From the NCBI RefSeq assembly GCF_003605645.1, contig NZ_QVMU01000011.1:79966-143965 (forward strand): a stretch of 64,000 bases of DNA. The letters are read 5' to 3'. The DNA comes from Vibrio sinensis. GTDB taxonomy: Bacteria > Pseudomonadota > Gammaproteobacteria > Enterobacterales > Vibrionaceae. Within the stretch, counting starts at the first letter, position 1. Each line of letters opens with the position of its first letter. The position numbers were made by a program, and so were the translations under genes. The notes under the pieces are model-generated. The model saw only the letters and a list, made by a program, of their open reading frames with translations. It had not been told where the DNA came from and made no database searches. This document shows, one piece after another, positions 43,172 to 51,756 of this stretch.

Positions 43172-43676
43172 TCAATCCACAAAGATCACGGAGTTTTTAG
43201 ATCAGCAGCAGGTTCAATATCGCCTGCTGCCTCATCAGACACCAGCCATTACGATTGAAGATACTGCCCAACAAAGGGGGATCGCTCCTAATCAGATGGT
43301 GAAATCCATCCTCTTAAGAGACATGGGAAATCGTTATGCTCTAGCTTGTGTGCCCGGAGATCAATCGGTCGATCCGAAAAAAGTACGTGCGTTATTATCT
43401 TGGCGTCGAATGACCTGTGTCGAGTTGGATCTAGTTCCAAAGCTAACGGGTTATCAGCTTGGTACAGTAACACCATTGCTCTTAACGACCTCCATGCCCA
43501 TCATTTTTGATCATCAAATCCTAGAAAATAGTGAAGTCACTATTAGCAGTGGATCGACCATGGCGGGGATTGCGCTGAAATGTCAGGATCTATTAACACT
43601 GTGTTCAGCAACGATTGGTGATATTTGTCGGGCAGAAAATAATCATATTGATACAGAACTTGCAAAAAAATCGTGA
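43155..43676 (+). CDS. YbaK/EbsC-type aminoacyl-tRNA deacylase-like protein
   Basis: The 173-residue single-domain protein has the YbaK/ProRS-editing fold: an N-terminal helix (KITEFLDQQQVQYRLLPH), a TIEDTAQQRGIAPNQMVKSILLR segment with the conserved Lys, then DPKKVRALL and GYQLGTVTPLL. Relatives hydrolyse mischarged tRNAs such as Cys-tRNA-Pro or Ala-tRNA-Pro; which substrate applies here is not visible. It starts 17 bases before the ygfZ stop and probably shares its transcript. No terminator directly follows. Confidence 0.85.
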   Translation: MMMKTNQSTKITEFLDQQQVQYRLLPHQTPAITIEDTAQQRGIAPNQMVKSILLRDMGNRYALACVPGDQSVDPKKVRALLSWRRMTCVELDLVPKLTGYQLGTVTPLLLTTSMPIIFDHQILENSEVTISSGSTMAGIALKCQDLLTLCSATIGDICRAENNHIDTELAKKS

Positions 43677-43789
43677 CGCACCTCTAACTATACCATACAC
43701 ATTAACTATATTTATATTCACTTTATCAACATATATAGTCACGATCTCATTTTTGTACTAGTATATATTTGTTGGTTAAAGTTCTCGCA

Positions 43790-43960
43790 AATATAGCAGT
43801 ATTGCAGTGCTCGGCTATCTTGTATGCTCAGCATAACAAGAGCTTGCTAGGCATACAGCCTAACCCAACAAAAAAGTGAATCCACTGAATGTTTCAGGAC
43901 ATCCACTTTTTGTGTAATGCATCTGTGACTATTTGCCCGTATTTTACGGGCTTTTTTTTA
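43790..43960 (+). ncRNA. Candidate structured small RNA between the YbaK-like gene and ytfK
   Basis: A gene-free stretch shows four hairpins in a row: CTTGT-ATGC/GCAT-ACAAG (about 43821-43843), AGGC/GCCT (about 43854-43866), and a long ACAAAAAAGTG / CACTTTTTGT stem with an inner CTGAA/TTCAG (43868-43913). A classic terminator GCCCGTA-TTT-TACGGGC plus seven T (43935-43958) closes the series. No convincing ORF is present. It may be an independent sRNA or the 3' UTR of the upstream operon; the promoter was not identified (TATATT-like elements near 43764). Confidence 0.45.
43935..43958 (+). terminator. Terminator of the candidate RNA / upstream operon
   Basis: GCCCGTA (43935-43941), loop TTT, TACGGGC (43945-43951), then T7. 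Confidence 0.9.
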
Positions 43961-44250
43961 GCTAAAACTTCACCATTTCGTGACACTTTTATTTCTCTTT
44001 CTACTAATCTGTATATGACGATATTAAATTAAGCGCATAGCGAGTATCGCATACTCTACGAAGTTCAATAATCAGAATAATGATGAGGTAAACATCACAA
44101 TAATTTCGCTGTTGTTTTGTAAATTTGTCTAGGACGACACAAATATCCAACCTCATTCCAGATAACTGCATATTCCCTATCATTATCACACTAATAATTT
44201 AAGGGAATTCGTATAATCCACGGTGCTTGGTAAACATAAGGATAACTTTT

Positions 44251-44457
44251 ATGAGACTGTTTAAGCGCTATACGCCAAGTATGATTGCTAAACACGTAAG
44301 TCGGCTATTTAAAGGAAACATCTACATTTATGGTATCGGGAGGTTTGAGTTTGATAACGGAAAGCTCATTATTCCAGCTAAAGCAGAAAAACGTCACTTT
44401 CAGGCAGTAAAAGAAGTGAATCAAGAAATAATGAGACTACGTTGCGCCTATGCCTAA
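44251..44457 (+). CDS. ytfK: DUF1107 family protein YtfK
   Basis: The 68-residue protein begins MRLFKRYTPSMIAKHVSRLFKG; it is basic at the N-terminus, with FEFDNGKLIIP in the middle and EVNQEIMRLR near the end. Length and pattern match E. coli YtfK (68 aa), reported to bind SpoT and favour (p)ppGpp synthesis during phosphate and fatty-acid starvation. I chose ATG 44251 because AAGGA lies eight bases upstream; the longer frame starts with TTG. About 290 bases of gene-free DNA separate it from the candidate RNA terminator. It has its own terminator. Confidence 0.85.
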   Translation: MRLFKRYTPSMIAKHVSRLFKGNIYIYGIGRFEFDNGKLIIPAKAEKRHFQAVKEVNQEIMRLRCAYA

Positions 44458-44493
44458 AGAATGTGGAATAAGCTAAATACGTGAATAGAATTT

Positions 44494-44523
44494 AAAAGGG
44501 TTGGCGATAAGCCAACCCTTTGT
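44494..44523. terminator. Bidirectional terminator between ytfK and ubiI
   Basis: AAAGGGTTGGC-GATAA-GCCAACCCTTT, a strong symmetric stem; the minus-strand side has TTTTAAATT for ubiI. Confidence 0.85.
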
Positions 44524-44545
44524 CGTTCATGCTCTATGATGAAGT

Positions 44546-45769
44546 TTATACTGCAGAATGCGTTCGCTTAGCCATATCAGGCAGTTCACCTTTAAGCCCC
44601 AACGCTCGTTTCATAATTTCATCTTTTGCTCCTGGAAGTTGACTAGCCAATGTCATACCAATCCCACGAAGCAATTTTTTCGCTGGGTTATTACCATCAA
44701 ATAGATCACGAAACCCTTGCATTGCCGCTATCATTTTCGCCGCTTCTGCTTTACGCCAGCGTTCATAACTACGTAAATTTCGTTGCGTTCCGATGTCTTC
44801 CCCTTGTGTCCACAATGCTAGCACTTCTTGCGCTAAACTTGCCGCATCGAGCAAGCCAAGGTTCACACCTTGCCCCGCTAAAGGGTGAATGGTATGGGCA
44901 GCATCGCCAACTAAAGCAACCCGTTCGACAACAAAATCTCGCGCATAGCGCATTTTCAATGGAAACGCGAAACGCTGACCTTGAACTGCGCACAACCCTA
45001 AACGTGCATCAAACTCTGCCGTCAATACCTTATTAAAGTCATCATCGCTCATATCGACTAAACGTTCTGCTCGATGAGGCTCAGTAGACCAAACTATCGA
45101 ACTTAAATGGCTACCATGAACCGGTAAAAACGCCAGTGGACCTTGTGGCGTGAAAATTTGTCGAGCGATACGATCATGAGGCTCTGCCGTTTCGATATTA
45201 GCCACGATAGCACTATGCCCATAATCCCAATGTGTGAGTGGGATATTTTGATGCTGGCGAACCCAAGAGTTCGCACCATCTGCACCAACAACCAGCTTAG
45301 CCGTCAAAGCTTGCCCTGTATCTAAGGTAATCCAAGCTTCACTTTCACCTATCGCCATTGTGCTGCACTTAGCTGGCATATACAGAGTGACATTCGATTG
45401 TTGCTTTACAACATCCAGTAATGCCAACTGAATAACACGATTTTCAACAATATGCCCTAGATCCGGCTGTGCTAATCGTTGTGCGTCAAATTCAATACGA
45501 GCAAAACTGTCTTGTTCCCAAACTTCCATTGCCACATAAGGAGCAGCTCGGCGTTGAACAATGCCTTGCCATGCTCCTAAGTTACGCAGCATCGTTTCGC
45601 TAGAGCGGCTCAGCGCTGAAACTCGAACATCTGGTAATTCAGACAATTCGTCTTGGGGAATATTCGCTTCGATAACCGCTATACGTAAATCGGAATCTTT
45701 GAATGCAGCCGCTAAAGCTAGGCCAACCATGCCTCCACCGACAATCGCGATATCAACGCTTTGCATCAT
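44546..45769 (-). CDS. ubiI: Ubiquinone biosynthesis C5-hydroxylase UbiI
   Basis: The 407-residue FAD monooxygenase of the UbiH/UbiI/UbiF group has an N-terminal IVGGGMVGLALA dinucleotide-binding motif, a DG motif in LVVGADGANSWVRQ, and the GD motif VALVGDAAHTIHPLAGQGVNLGLLD. Position directly after ubiH on the same strand (24-base gap) matches E. coli visC/ubiI. It hydroxylates the octaprenylphenol ring at C5. Substrate assignment rests on synteny, as the paralogues share all motifs. Confidence 0.92.
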   Translation of the reverse strand: MMQSVDIAIVGGGMVGLALAAAFKDSDLRIAVIEANIPQDELSELPDVRVSALSRSSETMLRNLGAWQGIVQRRAAPYVAMEVWEQDSFARIEFDAQRLAQPDLGHIVENRVIQLALLDVVKQQSNVTLYMPAKCSTMAIGESEAWITLDTGQALTAKLVVGADGANSWVRQHQNIPLTHWDYGHSAIVANIETAEPHDRIARQIFTPQGPLAFLPVHGSHLSSIVWSTEPHRAERLVDMSDDDFNKVLTAEFDARLGLCAVQGQRFAFPLKMRYARDFVVERVALVGDAAHTIHPLAGQGVNLGLLDAASLAQEVLALWTQGEDIGTQRNLRSYERWRKAEAAKMIAAMQGFRDLFDGNNPAKKLLRGIGMTLASQLPGAKDEIMKRALGLKGELPDMAKRTHSAV

Positions 45770-45793
45770 GTCTATTTTTCCTTTTGTTAGTGG

Positions 45794-46972
45794 TTATCTC
45801 ACCACTAAACCTAGAGTTCGTTGTAACAATGGCTGTTTGAGTACCGCGATATTATCCATCATTGCGAGACCAACATTACGGCCAATTTGTAAACTTAAAT
45901 AATCATTCGAAAACAAATGAACCAGTGATGAGGTCAGTTCTATTGTAGAACGGCGATCCTCTTCACGACGCTGTTTGAAGCGCCTTAATACAGTATAACT
46001 ACCAGGATCTGTTAATGACTGAGAAACTTCTTCCGCAAGTGAGACAACATCACGAATACCTAGGTTAAAACCTTGCCCCGCAATAGGGTGTAATGTTTGG
46101 GCTGCATTACCCACAATGGCAAAACGATGCGAAACATTTTGCTCTCGATAACGAAGAAGTAGAGGGTAACTTGCTCTTACTCCAACTTGGGTAAAACGCC
46201 CTAGTCTCCAGCCAAACGCTTGTTGCAACTCGTCAATAAACGCATTGTCTTCCAGTTGTAATACTCGCTCAGCTTGAGCAGGGCGCAAACACCATACTAA
46301 CGACATCCTCTGATCACTCATCGGCAACAAAGCAATGGGACCTTGGTCAGTAAAACGTTCAAAAGCTCGGTGATTATGCGCTTGATCAATCGATACATTG
46401 GCAATCACAGCGACTTGAAAGAAGTCATGTTCACTCATCGTCAGGCCAATTTGCTGACAACACGTTGAAATTGCACCATCTGCAGCAACCAGCAACTTCC
46501 CTTGTATGACCTCACCACTTTCGAGTGAAATTGTCACTCGATCTATATGACGTGTTACTTGATTCACTGATTGAGGGCAGAACAATGTTATGTTGCCGCA
46601 TTGCGCGACAAGTTCGTCATAAATTCGACCAACATCGGCCAACTCAACGACATAACCAAGAGCATCGGTTGCCACCTCATCACTCGAGATATCTGTCATC
46701 CCCAAGTGAGAACGATCCGAGACATGGATATGATGAATCGGTGTTGCAACATCCTGAATTTCATTCCATAGCGACAATTGCTTTAGGATATTCACCGTAC
46801 CATAAGACAAAGCGATGGAACGGGAGTCAAAACCTGGGTGTGCTTGATGGTTAGTTTGGTAAGGTTCGACAACTGCAATAGATAAACGACCATGACTAGA
46901 CTGATTAAGCGCTAACGCTAGCGTCATACCAGCCATTGCACCACCAGCAATTACTACGTCAAACTGCTTCAT
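45794..46972 (-). CDS. ubiH: 2-octaprenyl-6-methoxyphenol hydroxylase UbiH
   Basis: The 392-residue FAD monooxygenase has VVIAGGAMAGMTLALAL at the N-terminus, LLVAADGAIS, and the GD motif FAIVGNAAQTLHPIAGQGFNLGIRD. In the last motif the usual GD is GN (NAAQTLHP), as in UbiH proteins. It acts at C1 of the ubiquinone precursor. It begins 12 bases after the ygfB stop, and ubiI follows. The E. coli order ygfB-pepP-ubiH-ubiI is reproduced except that pepP is absent. Confidence 0.92.
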   Translation of the reverse strand: MKQFDVVIAGGAMAGMTLALALNQSSHGRLSIAVVEPYQTNHQAHPGFDSRSIALSYGTVNILKQLSLWNEIQDVATPIHHIHVSDRSHLGMTDISSDEVATDALGYVVELADVGRIYDELVAQCGNITLFCPQSVNQVTRHIDRVTISLESGEVIQGKLLVAADGAISTCCQQIGLTMSEHDFFQVAVIANVSIDQAHNHRAFERFTDQGPIALLPMSDQRMSLVWCLRPAQAERVLQLEDNAFIDELQQAFGWRLGRFTQVGVRASYPLLLRYREQNVSHRFAIVGNAAQTLHPIAGQGFNLGIRDVVSLAEEVSQSLTDPGSYTVLRRFKQRREEDRRSTIELTSSLVHLFSNDYLSLQIGRNVGLAMMDNIAVLKQPLLQRTLGLVVR

Positions 46973-46984
46973 TCGATTACCTAA

Positions 46985-47560
46985 TTAATGAACTGTTGTA
47001 TTCACAGGTTGACTTGGCTTTTGACCGAACTCGGCATGAATCGTTAATACACATGCTTTAACGTGTTCAATCACTTGCTCTAGTAATTGAGCTTGCTCTT
47101 CAAGATCATCGTCCTCATCAATACCAAGCTTAGATATTTCTTCTAAATCAGCTAACGCTTCTTTGCTCTCAGAAGATGCTTTCTTAAGTTCAGCACCAAC
47201 AAGCCCTAAACCAGAGATGAAATGGTTAACCCAATCAGCGACACCATCAGCGATATCAAATAATGCTGCACTAGCGTTTTCATCGGGTAGCAACAGAGAA
47301 AGCTCCATCGTCGCACTGGTCAATTCTTCAATTGTTGCCGATAGCGTTTGTTCAGCTAACGATAAAGGTTTCATTGGCCAACCCATGCCATCATTCGTGT
47401 AATCAAAAATCAAAGGCTGCCAGCTTTTATCAGTAATATTTAAACCACCGCTCAGCATACCCGTTAGCAAACCGTGTAACTCTGATGGATTAACCGCTAA
47501 ACCAGCCGACTGCAGTTCTGTGGCAATCGTTAAATATTCAGGGAGATTAATTTCGCTCAT
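46985..47560 (-). CDS. ygfB: YgfB / YecA (UPF0149) family protein
   Basis: The 191-residue all-helical acidic protein of UPF0149 shows [30 protein letters not shown] at the start, [17 protein letters not shown] in the middle, and an acidic [18 protein letters not shown] segment. E. coli YgfB is of the same length and sits before pepP-ubiH. There is no C-terminal SEC-C zinc motif, unlike YecA. The molecular role is unclear. The start precedes a divergent zapA by about 235 bases. Confidence 0.88.
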   Translation of the reverse strand: MSEINLPEYLTIATELQSAGLAVNPSELHGLLTGMLSGGLNITDKSWQPLIFDYTNDGMGWPMKPLSLAEQTLSATIEELTSATMELSLLLPDENASAALFDIADGVADWVNHFISGLGLVGAELKKASSESKEALADLEEISKLGIDEDDDLEEQAQLLEQVIEHVKACVLTIHAEFGQKPSQPVNTTVH

Positions 47561-47795
47561 GGGTAAACCTAATTCAAATAAATAAGGATAATCGTACCAC
47601 TTACACTTTGCAGCGAAAACGAAGGATTGTTTAATTGTGTGCAGCTTTTACACAATTTGCCCAATAACTGTGTTATTGCGCGCTGAATGTGTTTTGTAAT
47701 TCGTGAAAAGCTTGAATGTTGAGTAAGCTTTTTCTATAGTTTCCTCCTCGGTGATGCTCTACTTCATCACTTTAATTAACGCATGTAGAGTTAAA

Positions 47796-48104
47796 ATGAG
47801 TAATCAAGCGGTAGAAGTCGAAATTTTAGGCAAGTTAACACGAGTAAATTGCCCAGCAGGTCAAGAAGAGTCATTACTCCAAGCCGCCAAACGTCTCGAT
47901 GATCGCTTGAAAGAAATGACGTCTAAGACAAAAGTCACTAATGAGGTACAATTATTAACAATTGCCGCGTTAAACTTTTGCTACGAATTAGAAACTCGTG
48001 ACAATGACTCAGAACAAACACAAAGTTTAATGTTTGAGCGAATGGAAAAGCTCAATGCATCTCTTGGAGATGCGCTAAGTAAAGTAAAGCAAGGACAGCA
48101 ATAA
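47796..48104 (+). CDS. zapA: Cell division protein ZapA
   Basis: The 102-residue protein starts MSNQAVEVEILGK, has the small N-terminal beta domain, then a long coiled coil (ESLLQAAKRLDDRLKEM... ALNFCYELETRD). ZapA bundles FtsZ filaments at mid-cell. I chose the internal Met to fit the family length (about 100-109); 15 more codons are open upstream without similarity. The downstream 6S RNA and fau genes give the conserved zapA-ssrS-fau order. Confidence 0.92.
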   Translation: MSNQAVEVEILGKLTRVNCPAGQEESLLQAAKRLDDRLKEMTSKTKVTNEVQLLTIAALNFCYELETRDNDSEQTQSLMFERMEKLNASLGDALSKVKQGQQ

Positions 48105-48126
48105 AGCCTTTACTGCCAATACAAGC

Positions 48127-48310
48127 ATTTACCCTGGGGTGTTCGTGAGGGGATTAGGTCCCTGAGCCGATAAGCAATCCATAAGGGTTAGTACTTGGTA
48201 GCTACTGAGCAAGCTCGGCTCGTACCGAGAAGCCTACGGTTATCATTGCTGATCCGCCTTGAACCAAATGGTTCAAGGGTCAAAATCTCCAACGGCACTC
48301 TGGGGTATCC
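48127..48310 (+). ncRNA. ssrS: 6S RNA
   Basis: About 184 bases that align from memory with E. coli 6S RNA. The 5' end ATTTACCCTGGGGTGTTCG pairs with the 3' end ...ACTCTGGGGTATCC. The conserved blocks CCCTGAGCCGATA, GCTCGG...CCGAGAAGCC and CCTTGAACCA...GGTTCAAGGG are all present, forming the closing stem, central bubble and terminal hairpins. It binds sigma-70 RNA polymerase and mimics an open promoter. It is flanked by zapA and fau as in E. coli. Confidence 0.94.
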
Positions 48311-48342
48311 TCTTCCGGGAACCCAATAGTTAGGGTTTTTAA

Positions 48343-48966
48343 ATGCAACTTTCTCGCGATGAATATCGCAAATATATCCGTGCTAAGCGCCAGCAGCTCT
48401 CCGAATCATTTCAACAACAAGCAAGCCAAGAGTTAATCTCACAATTCTCTCTGCTTCCTGAATTTAACACCAGCCAACATATTGCACTCTACCTATCCGT
48501 TGATGGCGAACTCAACACGACACCGCTAATTCAATGGCTTTGGCAGCAAGGAAAACAGACTTACCTCCCAGTCATTCACCCTTTTTCCAAGGGGCACTTA
48601 CTGTTTTTGAATTACACATCAACGACCCCCATGACCAGCAACCGCTACGGCATCTTAGAGCCTAAATTGAGCAAAAATGAAATCAGACCAATCAACACGC
48701 TCGATCTCATTTGCACTCCTTTAGTTGGGTTTGATGACCGAGGCCATCGACTCGGTATGGGCGGCGGTTATTATGACCGTACATTACAACCTTGGTTTAC
48801 TAAGGGCTGTGGACCAAAACCAATTGGTCTAGCGCATGATTGCCAACATACAAAACGCCTACCTATCGAGTCTTGGGATGTTCCTCTCCCCAAAATAGTG
48901 ACACCAAGCCAAATATGGCAATGGGAATCCACCAATAATCCCGCTATAATCCCGCGCAAACGTTAA
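48343..48966 (+). CDS. fau: 5-formyltetrahydrofolate cyclo-ligase
   Basis: The 207-residue enzyme converts 5-formyl-THF to 5,10-methenyl-THF. It has an N-terminal basic helix ([12 protein letters not shown]), [12 protein letters not shown], the NRYGILEP motif, and the glycine-rich GMGGGYYDR (residues 138-146) that binds ATP phosphate. It lies 32 bases after 6S RNA and is probably transcribed from the same promoter, as with E. coli ssrS-fau (ygfA). rpiA follows on the same strand after 23 bases. Confidence 0.95.
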   Translation: MQLSRDEYRKYIRAKRQQLSESFQQQASQELISQFSLLPEFNTSQHIALYLSVDGELNTTPLIQWLWQQGKQTYLPVIHPFSKGHLLFLNYTSTTPMTSNRYGILEPKLSKNEIRPINTLDLICTPLVGFDDRGHRLGMGGGYYDRTLQPWFTKGCGPKPIGLAHDCQHTKRLPIESWDVPLPKIVTPSQIWQWESTNNPAIIPRKR

Positions 48967-48989
48967 CGGACCTCTATCAGGAGATAAAC

Positions 48990-49646
48990 ATGACTCAAGA
49001 TGAAATGAAAAAAGCAGCGGGTTGGGCAGCATTAAAGTACGTAGAAAAAGACAGTATTGTCGGTGTAGGTACAGGCTCAACAGTAAATCACTTCATCGAT
49101 GCGCTAGGTTCGATTAAAGATGATATTAAGGGTGCTGTTTCTAGTTCAGAAGCATCAACCGAAAAAATGAAGGCTCTTGGCATCGAAATTTTCGACTGTA
49201 ATGACGTTGCTTTCCTTGATGTATACGTAGATGGCGCTGATGAAATTAACGCGCAACGCGATATGATCAAAGGTGGTGGTGCTGCATTAACTCGCGAGAA
49301 AATTGTTGCTGCGATTGCAGATAAATTTATCTGTATCGTTGATGGCACAAAAGCGGTCGACGTGTTAGGCCAATTCCCTCTACCTGTTGAAGTGATTCCA
49401 ATGGCACGCTCTTACGTGGCTCGCGAACTCGTTAAACTAGGTGGAGACCCGGCTTACCGTGAAGGCGTTGTGACCGACAATGGCAATATCATCATTGATG
49501 TACATAACATGGCGATCACTAATCCAAAAGAGATGGAAGACAAAATCAACGGTATCGCTGGTGTCGTAACAGTTGGCCTATTTGCACATCGAGGTGCTGA
49601 CGTAGTTATCACTGGTACGCCTGATGGTGCAAAAATCGAAGAGTAA
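48990..49646 (+). CDS. rpiA: Ribose-5-phosphate isomerase A
   Basis: The 218-residue enzyme interconverts ribose 5-phosphate and ribulose 5-phosphate. Motifs are [37 protein letters not shown] with the catalytic acids, [15 protein letters not shown] and VDGTKAVD. Length equals E. coli RpiA within one residue. A GGAGAT site precedes the ATG. It ends in a terminator before serA. Confidence 0.97.
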   Translation: MTQDEMKKAAGWAALKYVEKDSIVGVGTGSTVNHFIDALGSIKDDIKGAVSSSEASTEKMKALGIEIFDCNDVAFLDVYVDGADEINAQRDMIKGGGAALTREKIVAAIADKFICIVDGTKAVDVLGQFPLPVEVIPMARSYVARELVKLGGDPAYREGVVTDNGNIIIDVHNMAITNPKEMEDKINGIAGVVTVGLFAHRGADVVITGTPDGAKIEE

Positions 49647-49717
49647 TCGATAACAATACCCCTTGCTGTGACGTAATATCACAACAACTTAAGGTGTGTA
49701 TTTAAAGCATTAGTTAA

Positions 49718-49745
49718 CAAGCGGCACCTCTAGGTGCCGTTTTTG
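49718..49745 (+). terminator. rpiA terminator
   Basis: GCGGCACCT-CT-AGGTGCCG followed by T5; the AGCGGCACC stem is typical. Confidence 0.9.
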
Positions 49746-49940
49746 CATTTCTTATCCAGAAATATTTTTCTTATTCCGTAATTTTCTTACCCAAACTGTA
49801 TTTTTTTTGATAACTTAATGAGCAGAAGATGCACAGGGAAACGTTTGCTTACCCATTGAATGGTTAAATTAACTATTTCAACCACCTCAACGTAATGTGC
49901 GCCAGTTAAGCCCCCTTCCCCCATTTAAAGGATTATCATA

Positions 49941-51170
49941 ATGGCCAAAGTGTCACTGGAAAAAGACAAAATTAAAATTCTTCTTCTTGAAGGACTCCAC
50001 CCATCTACTGTTGAAGTTCTCCAAGATGCTGGTTACAGCAATATTGAATATCACAAAGGTTCTCTCGCTGAAGATGAATTACTAGAAGCCGTTAAAGATG
50101 TTCATTTTATCGGTATTCGTTCACGCACAAATCTGTCTCAAGAAGTTATCGATGCCGCAGAAAAATTAGTTGCGATAGGTTGCTTCTGTATTGGTACAAA
50201 CCAAGTCGATTTAAAAGCAGCAATGATTCGTGGTATTCCAGTATTCAACGCACCATTTTCAAATACGCGCAGTGTTGCGGAGTTAGTCTTAGGTCAAATA
50301 CTGCTTCTAATGCGCGGGATTCCTGAAAAAAATGCCCTTGCGCACCGTGGTATTTGGAAGAAAAGTGCCGATAACTCATATGAAGCTCGCGGTAAGCGTC
50401 TCGGTATTATTGGTTATGGTCATATCGGAACACAACTTGGTATTATTGCTGAAAACTTGGGAATGCAAGTTTACTTCTATGATATAGAAAATAAGCTTTC
50501 ACTAGGTAATGCTACTCAAGTTCCAACAATGAGTGAGTTGCTGAATAAGTGTGATGTCATTTCTCTTCATGTTCCTGAAACACCAGAAACGAAAAACATG
50601 ATGGGTACAGGTGAGTTCGCGCGCATGAAGCCAGGCTCAATCTTCATCAATGCTGCCCGTGGAACCGTTGTTGATATTGAAGCTCTATGCCATTCATTAG
50701 AAGCCGGCCATATTTCTGGAGCTGCTGTAGATGTTTTCCCAACAGAACCTAAGACCAATGCCGACCCATTCGAATCACCTCTACAGAAATTCGATAACGT
50801 AATATTGACTCCACATGTTGGTGGTTCGACTCAAGAAGCTCAAGAAAATATCGGTATTGAAGTTGCAGGTAAACTTGCGAAGTACTCTGATAATGGTTCA
50901 ACGCTATCAAGCGTTAACTTCCCTGAGGTTTCACTCCCAGAGCACCGTGACTGTTCGCGTTTACTGCACATTCACCAGAACCGTCCGGGTATCTTGACTC
51001 AGATAAACACTATTTTTGCTCAAGAGGGTATTAACATTGCGGGTCAATACCTGCAAACGGCATCTGATATTGGTTATGTTGTGATTGATGTGGAAACTGA
51101 ACGCTCAGAAGAAGCATTAGCGAAACTCAAAGGAATTGAAGGCACTCTAAGAGCGCGAATTCTGCACTAA
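49941..51170 (+). CDS. serA: D-3-phosphoglycerate dehydrogenase
   Basis: The 409-residue enzyme makes the first committed step of serine synthesis. It has a split substrate-binding domain, a NAD-binding domain with GIIGYGHIGTQLG and an arginine at NAARGTVVDIEAL, the catalytic His in LTPHVGGSTQEAQENIG, and a C-terminal ACT domain (about 335-409) for serine feedback. Length matches E. coli SerA (410). The roughly 195-base region between the rpiA terminator and the ATG is its promoter region; no specific regulator site was recognised. Confidence 0.97.
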   Translation: MAKVSLEKDKIKILLLEGLHPSTVEVLQDAGYSNIEYHKGSLAEDELLEAVKDVHFIGIRSRTNLSQEVIDAAEKLVAIGCFCIGTNQVDLKAAMIRGIPVFNAPFSNTRSVAELVLGQILLLMRGIPEKNALAHRGIWKKSADNSYEARGKRLGIIGYGHIGTQLGIIAENLGMQVYFYDIENKLSLGNATQVPTMSELLNKCDVISLHVPETPETKNMMGTGEFARMKPGSIFINAARGTVVDIEALCHSLEAGHISGAAVDVFPTEPKTNADPFESPLQKFDNVILTPHVGGSTQEAQENIGIEVAGKLAKYSDNGSTLSSVNFPEVSLPEHRDCSRLLHIHQNRPGILTQINTIFAQEGINIAGQYLQTASDIGYVVIDVETERSEEALAKLKGIEGTLRARILH

Positions 51171-51190
51171 GAAAGCTCGCTAAATAACGT

Positions 51191-51220
51191 AAAAAAACCA
51201 CCGATGTCGGTGGTTTTTTT
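51191..51220. terminator. Bidirectional terminator between serA and ilvH
   Basis: AAAAAAACCACCGA-TG-TCGGTGGTTTTTTT, perfectly symmetric with A7 and T7 flanks. Confidence 0.94.
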
Positions 51221-51260
51221 ACTATGGTATCGTTGTAGGAGTCGTATATAGACAAAGACG

Positions 51261-51755
51261 CTAAGCCTTTAAGGCTCGTTCACCACGAGCGATACCAACA
51301 ACCCCACTTCGTGCAACTTCAATCACATCCGTTACCTCTGTAATGGCAGCGATGAATGCATCCAGTTTTTCACTGTTTCCCGCTAACTGAACCGTATATT
51401 GCGATGCAGTAACATCAACAATCTGACCTCGAAAAATATCAGCAGTACGTTTCACTTCTGCACGAGCGAAACCACTCGCTTTCACTTTTACCATCATCAA
51501 CTCTCGTTCAATATGCTCTAGCTCTGACACTTCTTGAACTTTCAGTACGTCGATCAGTTTATGCAGTTGTTTTTGAATTTGTTCTAACTCCATTTCATCA
51601 GACATAGTAGTGATATTTAGGCGAGATAAGGTTTCGTCATCTGTCGGTGAGACTGTCAATGATTCAATGTTATAACCACGCTGAGAGAACAACCCAACCA
51701 CTCGAGACAACGCCCCTGGTTGGTTTTCTAGTAGTAGTGAAATAATATGTCTCAT
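51261..51755 (-). CDS. ilvH: Acetolactate synthase III small (regulatory) subunit
   Basis: The 164-residue protein begins with an ACT domain (MRHIISLLLENQPGALSRVVGLFSQRGYNIESLTV) and continues into the second regulatory domain (FRGQIVDV...YTVQLAGNSEKLDAFI). It confers valine feedback on the catalytic subunit. It starts one base after the ilvI stop. Length matches E. coli IlvH (163). Confidence 0.96.
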   Translation of the reverse strand: MRHIISLLLENQPGALSRVVGLFSQRGYNIESLTVSPTDDETLSRLNITTMSDEMELEQIQKQLHKLIDVLKVQEVSELEHIERELMMVKVKASGFARAEVKRTADIFRGQIVDVTASQYTVQLAGNSEKLDAFIAAITEVTDVIEVARSGVVGIARGERALKA

Positions 51756-51756
51756 A

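Noticed and set aside
44651..45325. Overlapping plus-strand ORFs (60-128 codons) opposite ubiI
   Set aside because: Antisense shadows of a conserved FAD monooxygenase; no ribosome sites or recognisable domains.
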